From: an uncultured Oscillospiraceae bacterium
GTDB taxonomy: Bacteria; Bacillota; Clostridia; Oscillospirales; Ruminococcaceae
Assembly (NCBI GenBank): GCA_904384225.1
Contig: CAJFJV010000012.1
Span: 1 to 47,966 of the forward strand
Direction: 5' to 3'
DNA: 47,966 nt
A model generated the notes under the pieces. The model was not told where the DNA came from, ran no database searches, and saw only the letters and a program-made list of their open reading frames with translations. Positions 6,861 to 15,133 of this stretch are shown in pieces. The first letter of the stretch is position 1, and each line of letters starts with the position of its first letter. The position numbers were made by a program, and so were the translations under genes.

Positions 6861-7709
6861 CTATTTTTTCTTTACGGGTATCCAGACCTCATAAACGGTG
6901 TTTTGCGGGTCGGGATGAAAATAGACTTCAATATCCGGGCCGTAGGTAAACTCATAACCGGAAGTCGGAAGCCACTCTGTTACAATGCGTTTTTCCAAAT
7001 CCTGAATGGATTTTCCTGTTCCCATGCCCGGAAAAATCGCCCACATACAGCTTGAAATGACATATTCTTCCATTGTATTATCAATTTCGGCAGAAGACGA
7101 AACAGCTATATAATATCTCCATTCTTCATCATCTCCGCATGCACTTACACCTAAAACCCCCTGTGGCTCGTGATTCATCAGCGAAATGATTTTGTCAATG
7201 GTGCCGTCTAAAACTGCGCCTTGCCACATTTGCGGCACCTCCAAAAAATTCCGTTCAATTTCCCTGTTTAATGGGAATGATTTTCCGACAATACGAAATG
7301 CTTTTTTGGTTTCAATTCGATAATGCATTTCCTCCACTCCTTTGACGGTGATTTTGATTGTAATGGGCGGAAATGCTTTCACTGCGATACCTTCGTGTTT
7401 TACCAACGACGGACTTACGCTATGAACCGATTGAAACGCCCTGTTAAATGCGGTAGGGGAAGTATATCCGTATTTTGCCGCTACATCAATAATTTTTGCA
7501 TTACTGCCCTGTAAATCAACAGCTGCAAGCGACATTTTCCTTTTGCGGATATACTCGGATAAAGGTATACCGGCTATATACGCAAACATTCTTTGAAAAT
7601 GATATGTAGAGCAACAGGCAATTTGCCCAAGCCTTTCGTATTCGATTTTGCCGGTTAAGTTTTCTTCCATGTAGCGAATTGCCTCGTTTAGCCGTTCAAT
7701 CCAATCCAT
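6861..7709 (-). CDS. AraC-family regulator with GyrI-like effector domain
   Basis: A 282-residue transcription regulator. The AraC-type DNA-binding domain is N-terminal (about residues 8-105), with two helix-turn-helix units (IEYERLGQIACCSTYHFQRM and IIDVAAKYGYTSPTAFNRAF). Residues about 125-282 form a GyrI-like small-molecule-binding domain (VEEMHYRIETKKAFRIVGKS at its start, ending VYEVWIPVKK). This order is common among regulators responding to drugs or toxic small molecules. A G-rich ribosome binding site precedes the ATG at 7709. The methyltransferase gene lies upstream on the same strand, but a hairpin separates them. The target genes cannot be read from the sequence. Confidence 0.9.
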   Translation of the reverse strand: MDWIERLNEAIRYMEENLTGKIEYERLGQIACCSTYHFQRMFAYIAGIPLSEYIRKRKMSLAAVDLQGSNAKIIDVAAKYGYTSPTAFNRAFQSVHSVSPSLVKHEGIAVKAFPPITIKITVKGVEEMHYRIETKKAFRIVGKSFPLNREIERNFLEVPQMWQGAVLDGTIDKIISLMNHEPQGVLGVSACGDDEEWRYYIAVSSSAEIDNTMEEYVISSCMWAIFPGMGTGKSIQDLEKRIVTEWLPTSGYEFTYGPDIEVYFHPDPQNTVYEVWIPVKKK

Positions 7710-7761
7710 ATTTCATTCCCCCCTGTTACCAATCCATTTTATCAGCCTGCAAAGGGGAAAT

Positions 7762-7790
7762 CCTCTCTTTTTCTGCACAAAAAAGAGAGG
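7762..7790 (-). terminator. Hairpin directly after the methyltransferase gene
   Basis: Arms 7762-7772 and 7780-7790 pair perfectly around a 7-base loop, immediately after the minus-strand stop codon (7791-7793). There is no clear T-run after the stem, so termination may be partial and some transcripts could enter the AraC gene. Confidence 0.5.
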
Positions 7791-8597
7791 CTAAACAAGA
7801 TGCGGCAACTTTTGAAAAATATCAAGCGCATGACTTGTAATCCCCAGTAAATCCCCGCGCTCACAAGTAGCAAAATGATAATTCAAGTACAAATGGAATG
7901 TTTCCATGTCCATTGCGTCTATTGCTTCCCGCAGCAGCAGGGCACAGCCGTCGGACGCCACATAGTGCAGTCTTTTTACTGGAAACATTGACATTAACTC
8001 GTCAACATCCTCTTTCCGTACAAGTTCAAATAAATCCTTTGGCTCAGATTTTGCGGCAAAGGTTTCAGCGTCGAGAAGCCCTGCCTTCACATATTCGGCA
8101 ACATTGATGTTCTTCCGATTAAATCCCTCGTCCAGTAAGCAGCCGTCCGAAATCACATATGCGGCAAAGATGACGCCGCCGTGCTTAGTAACGCGGACGG
8201 CTTCTCGTATTGCCTGCTGCTTATCCTCCTTAGTATACAAATGATAGAGAGGACCGAGCAACAGGGTTACATCGTATTGATTGTCCGGAAAGCCGGACAA
8301 ATCCAACGCGTTGCCCTGTGAAATTGCAATATGCTCATTTGGAAGTGTATTTTTTCGGAAAACCGCAATGTTATGTTCCACAAGTTCTACTGCATCAACC
8401 GCATATCCCCGGCGTGCCAAAGCGTGAGAATACCGGCCTGTTCCCGCACCGATTTCAAGAATACGGCCGCCGGGTTTTAAGTACCTTTCTACGTAGCGCA
8501 TGGTGGTCAGAAACTCAACCGAGCCATGCTTTGATTGAAGACGGCTGTCTTCGTCATAAGCCTTATAAAATTCAATAAGATATTGATTGGATTCCAT
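7791..8597 (-). CDS. Class I SAM-dependent methyltransferase
   Basis: A 268-residue methyltransferase. The SAM-binding motif I is ILEIGAGTGRYSHAL (about residues 46-60); the acidic motif II residue follows in VDAVELVE, and a motif IV-like LLLGPLYHLY and a motif near VTKHGGVIFAAY are present. The C-terminal part (about 165-268) is helical and probably holds the acceptor site. The acceptor (small molecule, RNA or protein) cannot be told. The ATG at 8597 lies within the 3' end of the upstream TetR-type gene (26-base overlap in the repaired frame), so the pair was built as one operon. Since that TetR gene is frameshifted, regulation of this gene may be altered. Confidence 0.85.
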   Translation of the reverse strand: MESNQYLIEFYKAYDEDSRLQSKHGSVEFLTTMRYVERYLKPGGRILEIGAGTGRYSHALARRGYAVDAVELVEHNIAVFRKNTLPNEHIAISQGNALDLSGFPDNQYDVTLLLGPLYHLYTKEDKQQAIREAVRVTKHGGVIFAAYVISDGCLLDEGFNRKNINVAEYVKAGLLDAETFAAKSEPKDLFELVRKEDVDELMSMFPVKRLHYVASDGCALLLREAIDAMDMETFHLYLNYHFATCERGDLLGITSHALDIFQKLPHLV

Positions 8598-9179
8598 ATG
8601 ACATCCCTGCCTCTTCTCTTTCCTGTTTCACATATGCAGACAGAAAGTTTTGCAGCATTGTTTCAGAATTACGTCTGTCGAACGACAATTTTCCGGTTGC
8701 TGTCAAGACAGCAATACCATGTGAATAGAAAAATAGATCTAAAAATATCTTTTTCCCTTGTTCCGGTTTTACACCAATCATCTGCGAAAAGACATTCGCT
8801 TTTTTTCGTTGCCAAATTCTTTATAAAAGTCGTTCGCTTCCGTCATATCTAAATCCATGTCGCTGATAAAGAGCAGCCGGAACAGGTTTGTTTCTTCTTT
8901 TGCAAACGCAATATAGGAAAGAGGAAACAGTAAGTAAGGCTCAGTGTTTTTGGATTTTTCGTATTGCCCGACATATCGGTTGTAGTATTCAAAAGCAAAG
9001 TCTAAAAACGCAGCTTTGAGTTCTTCCATACTCTCATAACAGGTGAAAATGGGGCGCGTCGAGCATTGCAGTCTCTCTGCAATGCTCCTTGCGTTAACGG
9101 CCTCAAAACCTATTTCCTGCGTGATCTTCAAAACGGCGGTTAAGATCATCTCTTTTGTGATTTTGGGTTTCGGTGGCAT
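8572..9179 (-). pseudogene. TetR/AcrR-family regulator interrupted by a poly-A frameshift
   Basis: The N-terminal part is a normal TetR DNA-binding domain (ITKEMILTAVLKITQEIGFE, then VNARSIAERLQCSTRPIF). After residue 127 (FGNEKK) the frame runs into six unrelated residues and a stop at 8778-8780. The proper continuation, starting ANVFSQMIGVKPEQGKKIF and ending near 8572, lies in another frame. The shift falls in a run of seven A on the coding strand (T8800-T8806 on the plus strand); eight A would restore a protein of about 202 residues, normal for the family. The defect could be a true mutation, slippage-based switching or a sequencing error. The repaired gene overlaps the methyltransferase start. 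Without repair, only a short DNA-binding fragment without a full ligand domain is made. Confidence 0.8.
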
Positions 9180-9207
9180 ATGGTTTTCCTCTTTTCAATT
9201 TTTATAC

Positions 9208-9235
9208 GCAACACACGTTATGTAACTATTGTTGC
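9208..9235. promoter_or_regulatory. Imperfect inverted repeat before the TetR-type gene
   Basis: GCAACA (9208-9213) and TGTTGC (9230-9235) flank a second short dyad, GTTATGTAAC, about 30-55 bases upstream of the TetR start. Placement fits an autoregulatory operator, but the arms are short. Confidence 0.3.
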
Positions 9236-9350
9236 ATATAAAACAACACATATCAAGAGAGGAATAAAATAATAAGGACACAACATTGTAGGAAAGGCCG
9301 ATAACAGCATTTCAGCTTGTATGTTCCCGGCCTTGCATTCTATGTGCCTA

Positions 9351-9382
9351 AAGCGATTGAAAAACTTGCTTTTCAATCGCTT
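9351..9382 (-). terminator. Hairpin after the patatin-like gene
   Basis: Perfect 13-bp arms (9351-9363 and 9370-9382) around a 6-base loop, about 50 bases past the minus-strand stop at 9435. No strong T-run follows, so it is a structured end or weak terminator. Confidence 0.45.
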
Positions 9383-9434
9383 AAAGTGCCTCGTCTTTTA
9401 TTGTAGAGTATCGCTGCCGGTTGTCTTAATAGGA

Positions 9435-10340
9435 TTACTGTTCCAAATAGCTTTTTAATGCGGGGATTTGTTTTTTTGCATCCGTATATCCAAGATAATA
9501 CAAGGCGCCAAGCTTTTCCATGTTTTTCTCTAACCGTCCGACTGTTACAGGAGAGGAGGGAGCGAAAACAAACAAACGTCCATCCTGCTGCAGACGTTCA
9601 ATTTCATCACACTGGCGGTTATAATCAGCGGCACTTTGGCTAAGCGATGCTGCAAACAGAGGATAATCCTTGTAAAAAAGGCTTGTTAACCTCCCCTTTT
9701 TTTGAGAGGTTTTCTTTCGAAAATCAGGATGCTGCGTCTTTACCACGACAATTTTTTGAAAACTATGGTCTAAAGCCCATTGATAAGGAATTTTACAACA
9801 GCATCCACCGTCCAGGCAAGCGATACCGTCTACCATAACGGGCTTTGAAACATATGGCATAGAAGCGGATGCACGGATAGCCTGCATAATATCATGGCAT
9901 TTCCCCTTCTCGAAATAGACGGCTTTACCGGTTTGACAGCTTGCTGCAACAGCGATAAATTGGCGGGATGGATCCATAAACCGCTTCTCATGGAAGGGGT
10001 CGCTTTCTGCAAGCGTTTGAAATGCAAAGTCAAACCCGATAATACCGTGGTTGTTTCGCAGTGCCTTCAAACCGACATAGCGGCTGTCGTACCTATAGCG
10101 CAGGTTAATGCGTGCAGAACGGCCGATTTGGCCCGATACATAATTTGCACCGTTCAACGCTCCGGCTGAGACCCCGATGGTACAGCGGAAATTGATATCT
10201 GCTTCCATCAATGCGTCCAATACGCCCTCTCCGTAAACGCCGCGGAAGGCGCCGCCCTCAAGCACAATGCAGCCTTCTGTTATGATATCGGAAGCATCTC
10301 CATTTGGGAGATTGCCGATCCCGGAAAAAACCTTTTTCAT
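9435..10340 (-). CDS. Patatin-like phospholipase family protein
   Basis: A 301-residue serine hydrolase of the bacterial patatin (RssA/YjjU-like) family, which hydrolyses acyl esters with a Ser-Asp dyad. Visible motifs are the glycine-rich oxyanion loop GGAFRG (residues 29-34), the nucleophile elbow GVSAG with Ser58, and LDGG with catalytic Asp177. There is no signal peptide, so it is probably cytosolic or peripheral to the inner membrane face. I chose the ATG at 10340 because AAAGGAAG lies about 7 bases upstream; an in-frame upstream start at 10361 has poorer signals. It appears to be monocistronic. The natural lipid substrate cannot be inferred. Confidence 0.9.
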   Translation of the reverse strand: MKKVFSGIGNLPNGDASDIITEGCIVLEGGAFRGVYGEGVLDALMEADINFRCTIGVSAGALNGANYVSGQIGRSARINLRYRYDSRYVGLKALRNNHGIIGFDFAFQTLAESDPFHEKRFMDPSRQFIAVAASCQTGKAVYFEKGKCHDIMQAIRASASMPYVSKPVMVDGIACLDGGCCCKIPYQWALDHSFQKIVVVKTQHPDFRKKTSQKKGRLTSLFYKDYPLFAASLSQSAADYNRQCDEIERLQQDGRLFVFAPSSPVTVGRLEKNMEKLGALYYLGYTDAKKQIPALKSYLEQ

Positions 10341-10428
10341 GTTATGACTTCCTTTAAGCAAATTTATTTGACAAAGCCAGAGGGCCTGTTGTGCAAAATA
10401 CGCCGTAGAGCTTTGAAAAGCAGGTTTC

Positions 10429-10491
10429 GGATAAAAAAGAAACTGCGGCGTCTCTTCTTAATATGGGTAAATACAAATCTATAGCCGCAGC
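10429..10491 (-). terminator. Possible terminator after the nicotinamidase-like gene
   Basis: CTGCGGC (10443-10449) and GCCGCAG (10484-10490) can pair over a 34-base loop; on the minus strand the stem is followed by TTTCTTTTTT. The large loop makes this uncertain. Confidence 0.4.
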
Positions 10492-10569
10492 TGTTTTATC
10501 TTTTGTTTTATCCATTACAGACAAAGACGCCGGTATCCAGTCCTGTTTTTGGTAAGAAGATATAGAAGA

Positions 10570-11085
10570 TTATTGGATCTGTATCTGACACATCTTCATT
10601 GCGGCCAGCGCGTTGTCGTGGCTTTCTGGCGTAACACCGGCACAGCAGCCAGCGGTAACGCTGATTCTGGCTTCCGGAAGGTAGGCTTTGATCAGCAGTG
10701 CATTCGAAATAACACAAATATCCGTGCAAAGCCCGATTAGCTCTATTTCTTCCGCACGGGATTGGCGGAGGTAGTCTGCAAGCTGTTCAGATCCAAACGT
10801 CCCTTTTTCGAAGCATTTGCATCCGGAAGAAAGCGTTTGGATCTCAGGAATCAGATGGTGCCCTTCTGTACCTTTTATGCAATGTGAGACAGGAAGAAGG
10901 CGGCCTTCCTGCGTAGAAAGATAATCTGAACTGTGCGTATCCAATGTAAAAAGGATTTCGTCACCTGATGCGGCTGCATTCTGAATCCGTTTTACAACAG
11001 CAGGAACGATCGCCTGGGCTTCTTTTGTACCAAGCGAGCCGGTTACAAAATCATTTTGCATGTCGACTACAATTAAAAAGCGCAT
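10570..11085 (-). CDS. Isochorismatase-fold cysteine hydrolase, nicotinamidase-like
   Basis: A 171-residue isochorismatase-superfamily enzyme. The catalytic triad is visible: Asp8 in VVDMQNDF, Lys94 in EKGTFG, and the nucleophile Cys124 in CTDICVIS. Asp49 and His51 (TLDTHSSDY), with His68 (PVSHCIKGTEG), match the metal ligands and the HCxxGTxG segment of nicotinamidases, so hydrolysis of nicotinamide to nicotinate for NAD salvage is the best guess. Other amidases of the superfamily share the triad, so I give no symbol. AAAGGAGTGA precedes the ATG. The gene diverges from the amidohydrolase at 11293. Confidence 0.85.
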   Translation of the reverse strand: MRFLIVVDMQNDFVTGSLGTKEAQAIVPAVVKRIQNAAASGDEILFTLDTHSSDYLSTQEGRLLPVSHCIKGTEGHHLIPEIQTLSSGCKCFEKGTFGSEQLADYLRQSRAEEIELIGLCTDICVISNALLIKAYLPEARISVTAGCCAGVTPESHDNALAAMKMCQIQIQ

Positions 11086-11166
11086 ACGTTGTCACTCCTT
11101 TTTATCATGGTATCATTGAATGGGGATGATTGCAAGTTTTTTTGCTGTACTTTTGCGCCGTCTGTA

Positions 11167-11175
11167 TGATATAAT
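11167..11175 (+). promoter_or_regulatory. Extended -10 promoter element before the amidohydrolase
   Basis: TGATATAAT is an extended -10 (TGnTATAAT) 118 bases before the amidohydrolase start. No good -35 is seen. This divergent interval also carries a weaker minus-strand candidate just before the hydrolase at 11085. Confidence 0.45.
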
Positions 11176-11292
11176 ATGGACGTCTGCCATACTGCAAGCG
11201 CTGAACAGGGAACATCTCTGCAAAACGGTTTTCTCTTATAGTACGGTGTTGACAGGGGCAGACGGCTTTAGAGAATACGGAGGGCAGATGGA

Positions 11293-12459
11293 ATGCTTTT
11301 AATTCATGGTGTAATCCATACAATGGAGGACGAAACATATGCGGACGGTTTTGTACAGGTAAACGGAGACAAAATACAGGATGTTGGGGATATGGCGCGA
11401 TTTTCCGGAAGTGTAGGGGATGCCATCGATTTAAAAGGTGCGCATGTTTACCCCGGATTTATTGACGCACATACGCATCTGGGCATGTGTGAAGACGGAT
11501 TGGGTTTTGAGGGTGAGGATGTAAACGAAGAAACGCATCCTCTAACGCCGCAGCTCCGTGCCGTTGACGCAGTGAATTTTTTAGACGATTGTTTTAAAGA
11601 AGCTGCTGCTGCTGGCATTACAACGGTTTTGACCGGACCGGGTTCGGCAAACCCAATCGGCGGACAGTGGGTAGCCATGAAAACGGTCGGACGCTCGATG
11701 GAAGATATGACGATTAGGGAACCGATTGGGATGAAGTTTGCTTTTGGAGAGAATCCTAAATCGTGTTATAATGCGAAAAGCATGGCTCCGGTCACCAGAA
11801 TGGCGACGGCAGCGCTGATACGAAAGCAGCTGCAAAAGGCGCGTAACTATATAGAGGATATTAAGCGGGCTGCTGCAGATGAGGATTTGGACGAACCGGA
11901 GTATGACGACAAGTGCGAAGCGTTGATCCCGGTTTTAAACCGTGAAGTTAAAGCGTTTATGCATGCGCACCGCGCGGATGATATTTTGACAGCTGTCCGT
12001 ATTGCGAAGGAGTTTCATCTGGACTATGTTATCGTCCATGCTACAGAAGGCTATAAAATAGCGGATATACTGGCAGAGGAAAATGCCGCCGTTATAACCG
12101 GCCCGATCATCTGTGACAGATCAAAACCGGAATTAAAAGGATTGACTCCGAAAAATACCGCTTTGCTATATCAAGAGGGAATATCCTGCGCCGTATGTAC
12201 CGACCATCCGGTGATACCAATTCAATATTTGCCGCTTTCTGCGGCGATCTGTGTCAAAGAAGGGCTGCCGCATGAAGAGGCAATCCGGGCGATGACCATT
12301 CGTGCAGCGCAAATTGCGGGGATCGACGAGCGGGTAGGTTCTATTTCAGCAGGAAAAGATGCAGATTTTGTCGTATTTTCCGAGGATCCGCTGCTGGTTT
12401 CTGCATCTCCGCGCCTTGTGGTTGTCAACGGAAAGATTGTACATCAGGCGAATTCATAA
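11293..12459 (+). CDS. Amidohydrolase family protein (imidazolonepropionase-like)
   Basis: A 388-residue metal-dependent hydrolase of the amidohydrolase superfamily. A small beta-sandwich made from both termini encloses a TIM barrel. Metal-binding motifs are DAHTHLG (His60, His62), further His residues in FMHAHRADD and VHATEGYK, and the catalytic Asp in CAVCTDHPV. The C-terminal ISAGKDADFVVFSEDPL is the usual end of the superfamily. The arrangement resembles the imidazolonepropionase-like amidohydrolases often found alone in Clostridia, and the substrate is unknown. GGAGGG lies 8 bases before the ATG. The gene stands alone downstream of a divergent nicotinamidase-like gene. Confidence 0.88.
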   Translation: MLLIHGVIHTMEDETYADGFVQVNGDKIQDVGDMARFSGSVGDAIDLKGAHVYPGFIDAHTHLGMCEDGLGFEGEDVNEETHPLTPQLRAVDAVNFLDDCFKEAAAAGITTVLTGPGSANPIGGQWVAMKTVGRSMEDMTIREPIGMKFAFGENPKSCYNAKSMAPVTRMATAALIRKQLQKARNYIEDIKRAAADEDLDEPEYDDKCEALIPVLNREVKAFMHAHRADDILTAVRIAKEFHLDYVIVHATEGYKIADILAEENAAVITGPIICDRSKPELKGLTPKNTALLYQEGISCAVCTDHPVIPIQYLPLSAAICVKEGLPHEEAIRAMTIRAAQIAGIDERVGSISAGKDADFVVFSEDPLLVSASPRLVVVNGKIVHQANS

Positions 12460-12486
12460 TCTGTTTACATGCCATATTTTGTGTCG

Positions 12487-12495
12487 TGCTATAAT
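12487..12495 (+). promoter_or_regulatory. Extended -10 promoter of the RNA methyltransferase gene
   Basis: TGCTATAAT is a perfect extended -10 about 54 bases before the chosen ATG at 12549. A TTTACA lies at 12464-12469 but 20 bases away, so the extended -10 probably carries recognition. Confidence 0.6.
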
Positions 12496-12548
12496 GATAA
12501 ATAAAGAAAAAGAAGACAAGCCCGGTGAGAGGCTTTATAGGAGACTAT

Positions 12549-13694
12549 ATGACACAGTATCGAATGATTTGCCCGTGCCTGTTTGGCCTTGAAAGCGTAC
12601 TTGCAGGGGAGCTTAAACGCATGGGGGCGCAGAATGTTGCGGCACAAAACGGGAAGGTATGCTTTAGTGGTGACGCTTATTTGCTCGCCCGGGCAAATTT
12701 AGGGCTTCGCACAGCAGAGCGTGTTTTGATTGAACTGGGGCGTTTTCATGCAACAACTTTTGAACAGCTTTTCCAGGGCGTCCGCTCCATCCCTTTTGAA
12801 GATTTTATCGGATCGCGCGACGCATTTCCTGTAAAAGGCTGGGCGCTCGATTCGAAGTTGATGAGTATTCCGGATTGTCAGTCTATTATTAAAAAAGCGG
12901 CTGTGGAACGTCTTCGGGCGCATTATCGTATGGATTGGTTTCCAGAAACCGGAGCCTTGCATCAGCTGCAGTTTTCAATTCATCATGATGAAGTAACGGT
13001 GATGCTGGACACTTCCGGTGCGGGACTGCATAAGCGTGGTTATCGTGAAAATGCAAACGCCGCACCGATCAAGGAAACGTTGGCTGCCGGTATTTTGGAT
13101 TTAGCGCGCGTATATCCCGACACGGTGTTTTGCGACCCGTTTTGCGGTTCCGGTACACTGGTGATCGAAGCGGCATTGAAAGCGATGAATATTCCGCCTT
13201 GCATCCGGCGCAGATTCAGCGCACAAAACTTTGGCTTTATTGAGGAAGCCGTTTGGCGTGAAGAACGGCAGCGCGGAATTGACGGCGTACGGCGCGATGC
13301 TGCTTTTTTTGCGTATGGTTCCGATATCGATCCGGCTGCGGTAGAATTGACGAAACAAAACGCCAAAAAGGCTGGCGTTTTTTCCCGTATCCTGATTACA
13401 AAGCAGGACATTCGCAGCCTATCCATACGCTCTGATATCACTTTAATTGCCTGCAACCCGCCGTATGGCGAGCGTTTGCTTGAGATAAAAGAAGCGGAAA
13501 CGCTGTATAGCGCCATGGGAGAGGTGATGCGTCCTGCGTTTCATGCAGGGAAGGCTGTCATTACGCCGTCGGAACACTTTGAAGCGCTGTATGGAGAAAA
13601 AGCGGCGAAACGGCGCAAGCTGTATAATGGGATGCTTAAATGCCAGCTTTACCTGTATCCACGCGTAAAGCGAAATGTTGAGGAGACGGAATAA
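12549..13694 (+). CDS. THUMP-domain class I RNA methyltransferase (RlmL/YpsC-like)
   Basis: A 381-residue RNA N2-guanine methyltransferase of the RlmL N-terminal/YpsC family. A THUMP-containing RNA-binding part (about residues 1-155, starting MTQYRMICPCLFGLESVLAG) precedes the Rossmann methyltransferase domain, with SAM motif DPFCGSGTLVIEAAL (around residue 195) and catalytic NPPYGERL (around 300), the signature for exocyclic amino methylation. In E. coli the matching domain methylates 23S rRNA G2445. I chose the ATG at 12549 because AGGAGA lies 6 bases upstream and the family starts there; an upstream GTG at 12525 is less likely. Confidence 0.92.
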   Translation: MTQYRMICPCLFGLESVLAGELKRMGAQNVAAQNGKVCFSGDAYLLARANLGLRTAERVLIELGRFHATTFEQLFQGVRSIPFEDFIGSRDAFPVKGWALDSKLMSIPDCQSIIKKAAVERLRAHYRMDWFPETGALHQLQFSIHHDEVTVMLDTSGAGLHKRGYRENANAAPIKETLAAGILDLARVYPDTVFCDPFCGSGTLVIEAALKAMNIPPCIRRRFSAQNFGFIEEAVWREERQRGIDGVRRDAAFFAYGSDIDPAAVELTKQNAKKAGVFSRILITKQDIRSLSIRSDITLIACNPPYGERLLEIKEAETLYSAMGEVMRPAFHAGKAVITPSEHFEALYGEKAAKRRKLYNGMLKCQLYLYPRVKRNVEETE

Positions 13695-13717
13695 ATTAAG
13701 TAAAGGAATGGATATAC

Positions 13718-14305
13718 ATGATGGGTTCTATACAGGATCAGCGGAATAACAAAAAGGTATTTTGGAAAACGGTATCCGCCTTTTTCCTCTCACATATCGG
13801 CGGGCTATTGATTGCGAATATTTTTTGCTTTGGCCTTTCCTCCCTTTTTTCTGGATATGGGTATTTGGCTGTAATCCCAGCGATTCTGCTTTTGTACAGT
13901 TATCCTGTTTATTCTACAATGTGGAATGCCGGACACCGTGATGTGAATGCAGCACAGTTTGGGCACATGTCCCTCAATCGCTTTCGCGGCGTATGGTATA
14001 GCCTCGCTGGAAGCCTTCCCATTATCGTTATTTCAGTGGGATTTGTTTTATCAAAATTTGGGCTGCTTTTTAATTTTGTCATTCCGTATAAGCTGTTGAA
14101 TGCGGAAATATGGCCTATTATCAACGTGTTAAATGACACCGTTTTTCTGCCGGACTTTGCAGTGTGGCAGATTTTCCTGATTGCTTTTTTGAGCGTTGCC
14201 GCGCCTGTCCTTATTGGGGAAATAGGATATGTGGCGGGTAGCTATGATTTTTCAATAAAACAAAAATTGATTTATAAAAATAAAAAAGCAGAAAAGAAAA
14301 AATAG
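13718..14305 (+). CDS. Hypothetical four-helix membrane protein
   Basis: A 195-residue integral membrane protein I do not recognise. Four hydrophobic segments are visible (about residues 20-40, 48-66, 98-116 and 150-172), followed by a lysine-rich C-terminal tail that should be cytosolic. No catalytic or transport signature is apparent. AAAGGAATG lies upstream of the ATG at 13718; a second ATG follows directly. It begins 24 bases after the RNA methyltransferase gene and probably shares its transcript. Confidence 0.7.
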   Translation: MMGSIQDQRNNKKVFWKTVSAFFLSHIGGLLIANIFCFGLSSLFSGYGYLAVIPAILLLYSYPVYSTMWNAGHRDVNAAQFGHMSLNRFRGVWYSLAGSLPIIVISVGFVLSKFGLLFNFVIPYKLLNAEIWPIINVLNDTVFLPDFAVWQIFLIAFLSVAAPVLIGEIGYVAGSYDFSIKQKLIYKNKKAEKKK

Positions 14306-14343
14306 AATGCAGCACAGATGCGTTCTATAAAAAACAGGGATAA

Positions 14344-14410
14344 ACAGCTTTTCCCTCCCCATATATTGCTTATGTCGGAGCATAGGCTATACGCTTTAAG
14401 GGAGGGCTGT
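14344..14410 (+). promoter_or_regulatory. Leader structure that may sequester the cwlD ribosome binding site
   Basis: CCCTCCC (14353-14359) is complementary to GGGAGGG (14400-14406), the Shine-Dalgarno sequence of cwlD. The stem can be extended by ACAGC (14344-14348) with GCTGT (14406-14410). The intervening loop contains its own small dyad. The pairing would hide the ribosome binding site. Confidence 0.4.
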
Positions 14411-14417
14411 TTTTATT

Positions 14418-15116
14418 ATGGTAACGCGTGTATTCCGGCTGAGGCCCGGATTGCTTTTGGCTATATGTTTGCTGTGTGCGGCGTGCACTGTTTGCCTGCA
14501 TACGCTTGCATCCGGAACTGTAAAGGACCGGCCGGTGATTATTTTGGATGCCGGACATGGCGGCGTGGATCCCGGGGCGGTTTCTTCAGACGGCGTAAGC
14601 GAAAAAGATATCAATTTAAGTATCGTGCTGAAACTGCGCGATATGTTAGAAACTGCGGGTTTTGATGTTGTGCTGACGAGAGATAAAGATTGTTCTCTGC
14701 ATGATCCCCAATACCAGTCCATCTCCCGAATAAAAACGTCGGATTTAAAAAACCGATTGAAAATAATGGATCAATATCCCGATGCATTGGTTGTTTCGGT
14801 ACATCAGAATTTTTTTGCGGAGTCGAAATACAGCGGGGCGCAGATGTTTGCCGGTCCGCAGAATGCAGAAAGCCAGCGGCTAGCAGAGGCTCTGCAGCAA
14901 TCGTTTTGCACTTATCTTCAACCTGATAACACAAGAGAAGTAAAAACGGCAACAAAAGATGTTTATATTATTTATTACGCTCAAAATCCAACAGTTTTGG
15001 CGGAATGCGGGTTTCTTTCCAATTCGGAGGAATGCGCTAAACTGAAAACGGATGCATACCAGACACAGGTAGCATTGATTTTATTTCAAGGTATTTTACA
15101 ATACACTGCTGAGTGA
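14418..15116 (+). CDS. cwlD: N-acetylmuramoyl-L-alanine amidase CwlD (spore cortex)
   Basis: A 232-residue zinc amidase (Amidase_3) that removes the peptide from muramic acid, the first step to the muramic-delta-lactam of spore cortex. A hydrophobic N-terminal segment (about residues 9-32) acts as signal/anchor. Zinc and catalytic residues are visible: His47 (DAGHGG), Glu62 (EKDINL), His129 (VSVHQN) and Glu196 (LAECGFLSN). The length is typical of CwlD, which has no cell-wall repeat domains, unlike autolysins. The end overlaps the region just before radA. Its presence implies a spore-forming lineage. Confidence 0.9.
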   Translation: MVTRVFRLRPGLLLAICLLCAACTVCLHTLASGTVKDRPVIILDAGHGGVDPGAVSSDGVSEKDINLSIVLKLRDMLETAGFDVVLTRDKDCSLHDPQYQSISRIKTSDLKNRLKIMDQYPDALVVSVHQNFFAESKYSGAQMFAGPQNAESQRLAEALQQSFCTYLQPDNTREVKTATKDVYIIYYAQNPTVLAECGFLSNSEECAKLKTDAYQTQVALILFQGILQYTAE

Positions 15117-15133
15117 TAAAAAGGGGCGACAAA

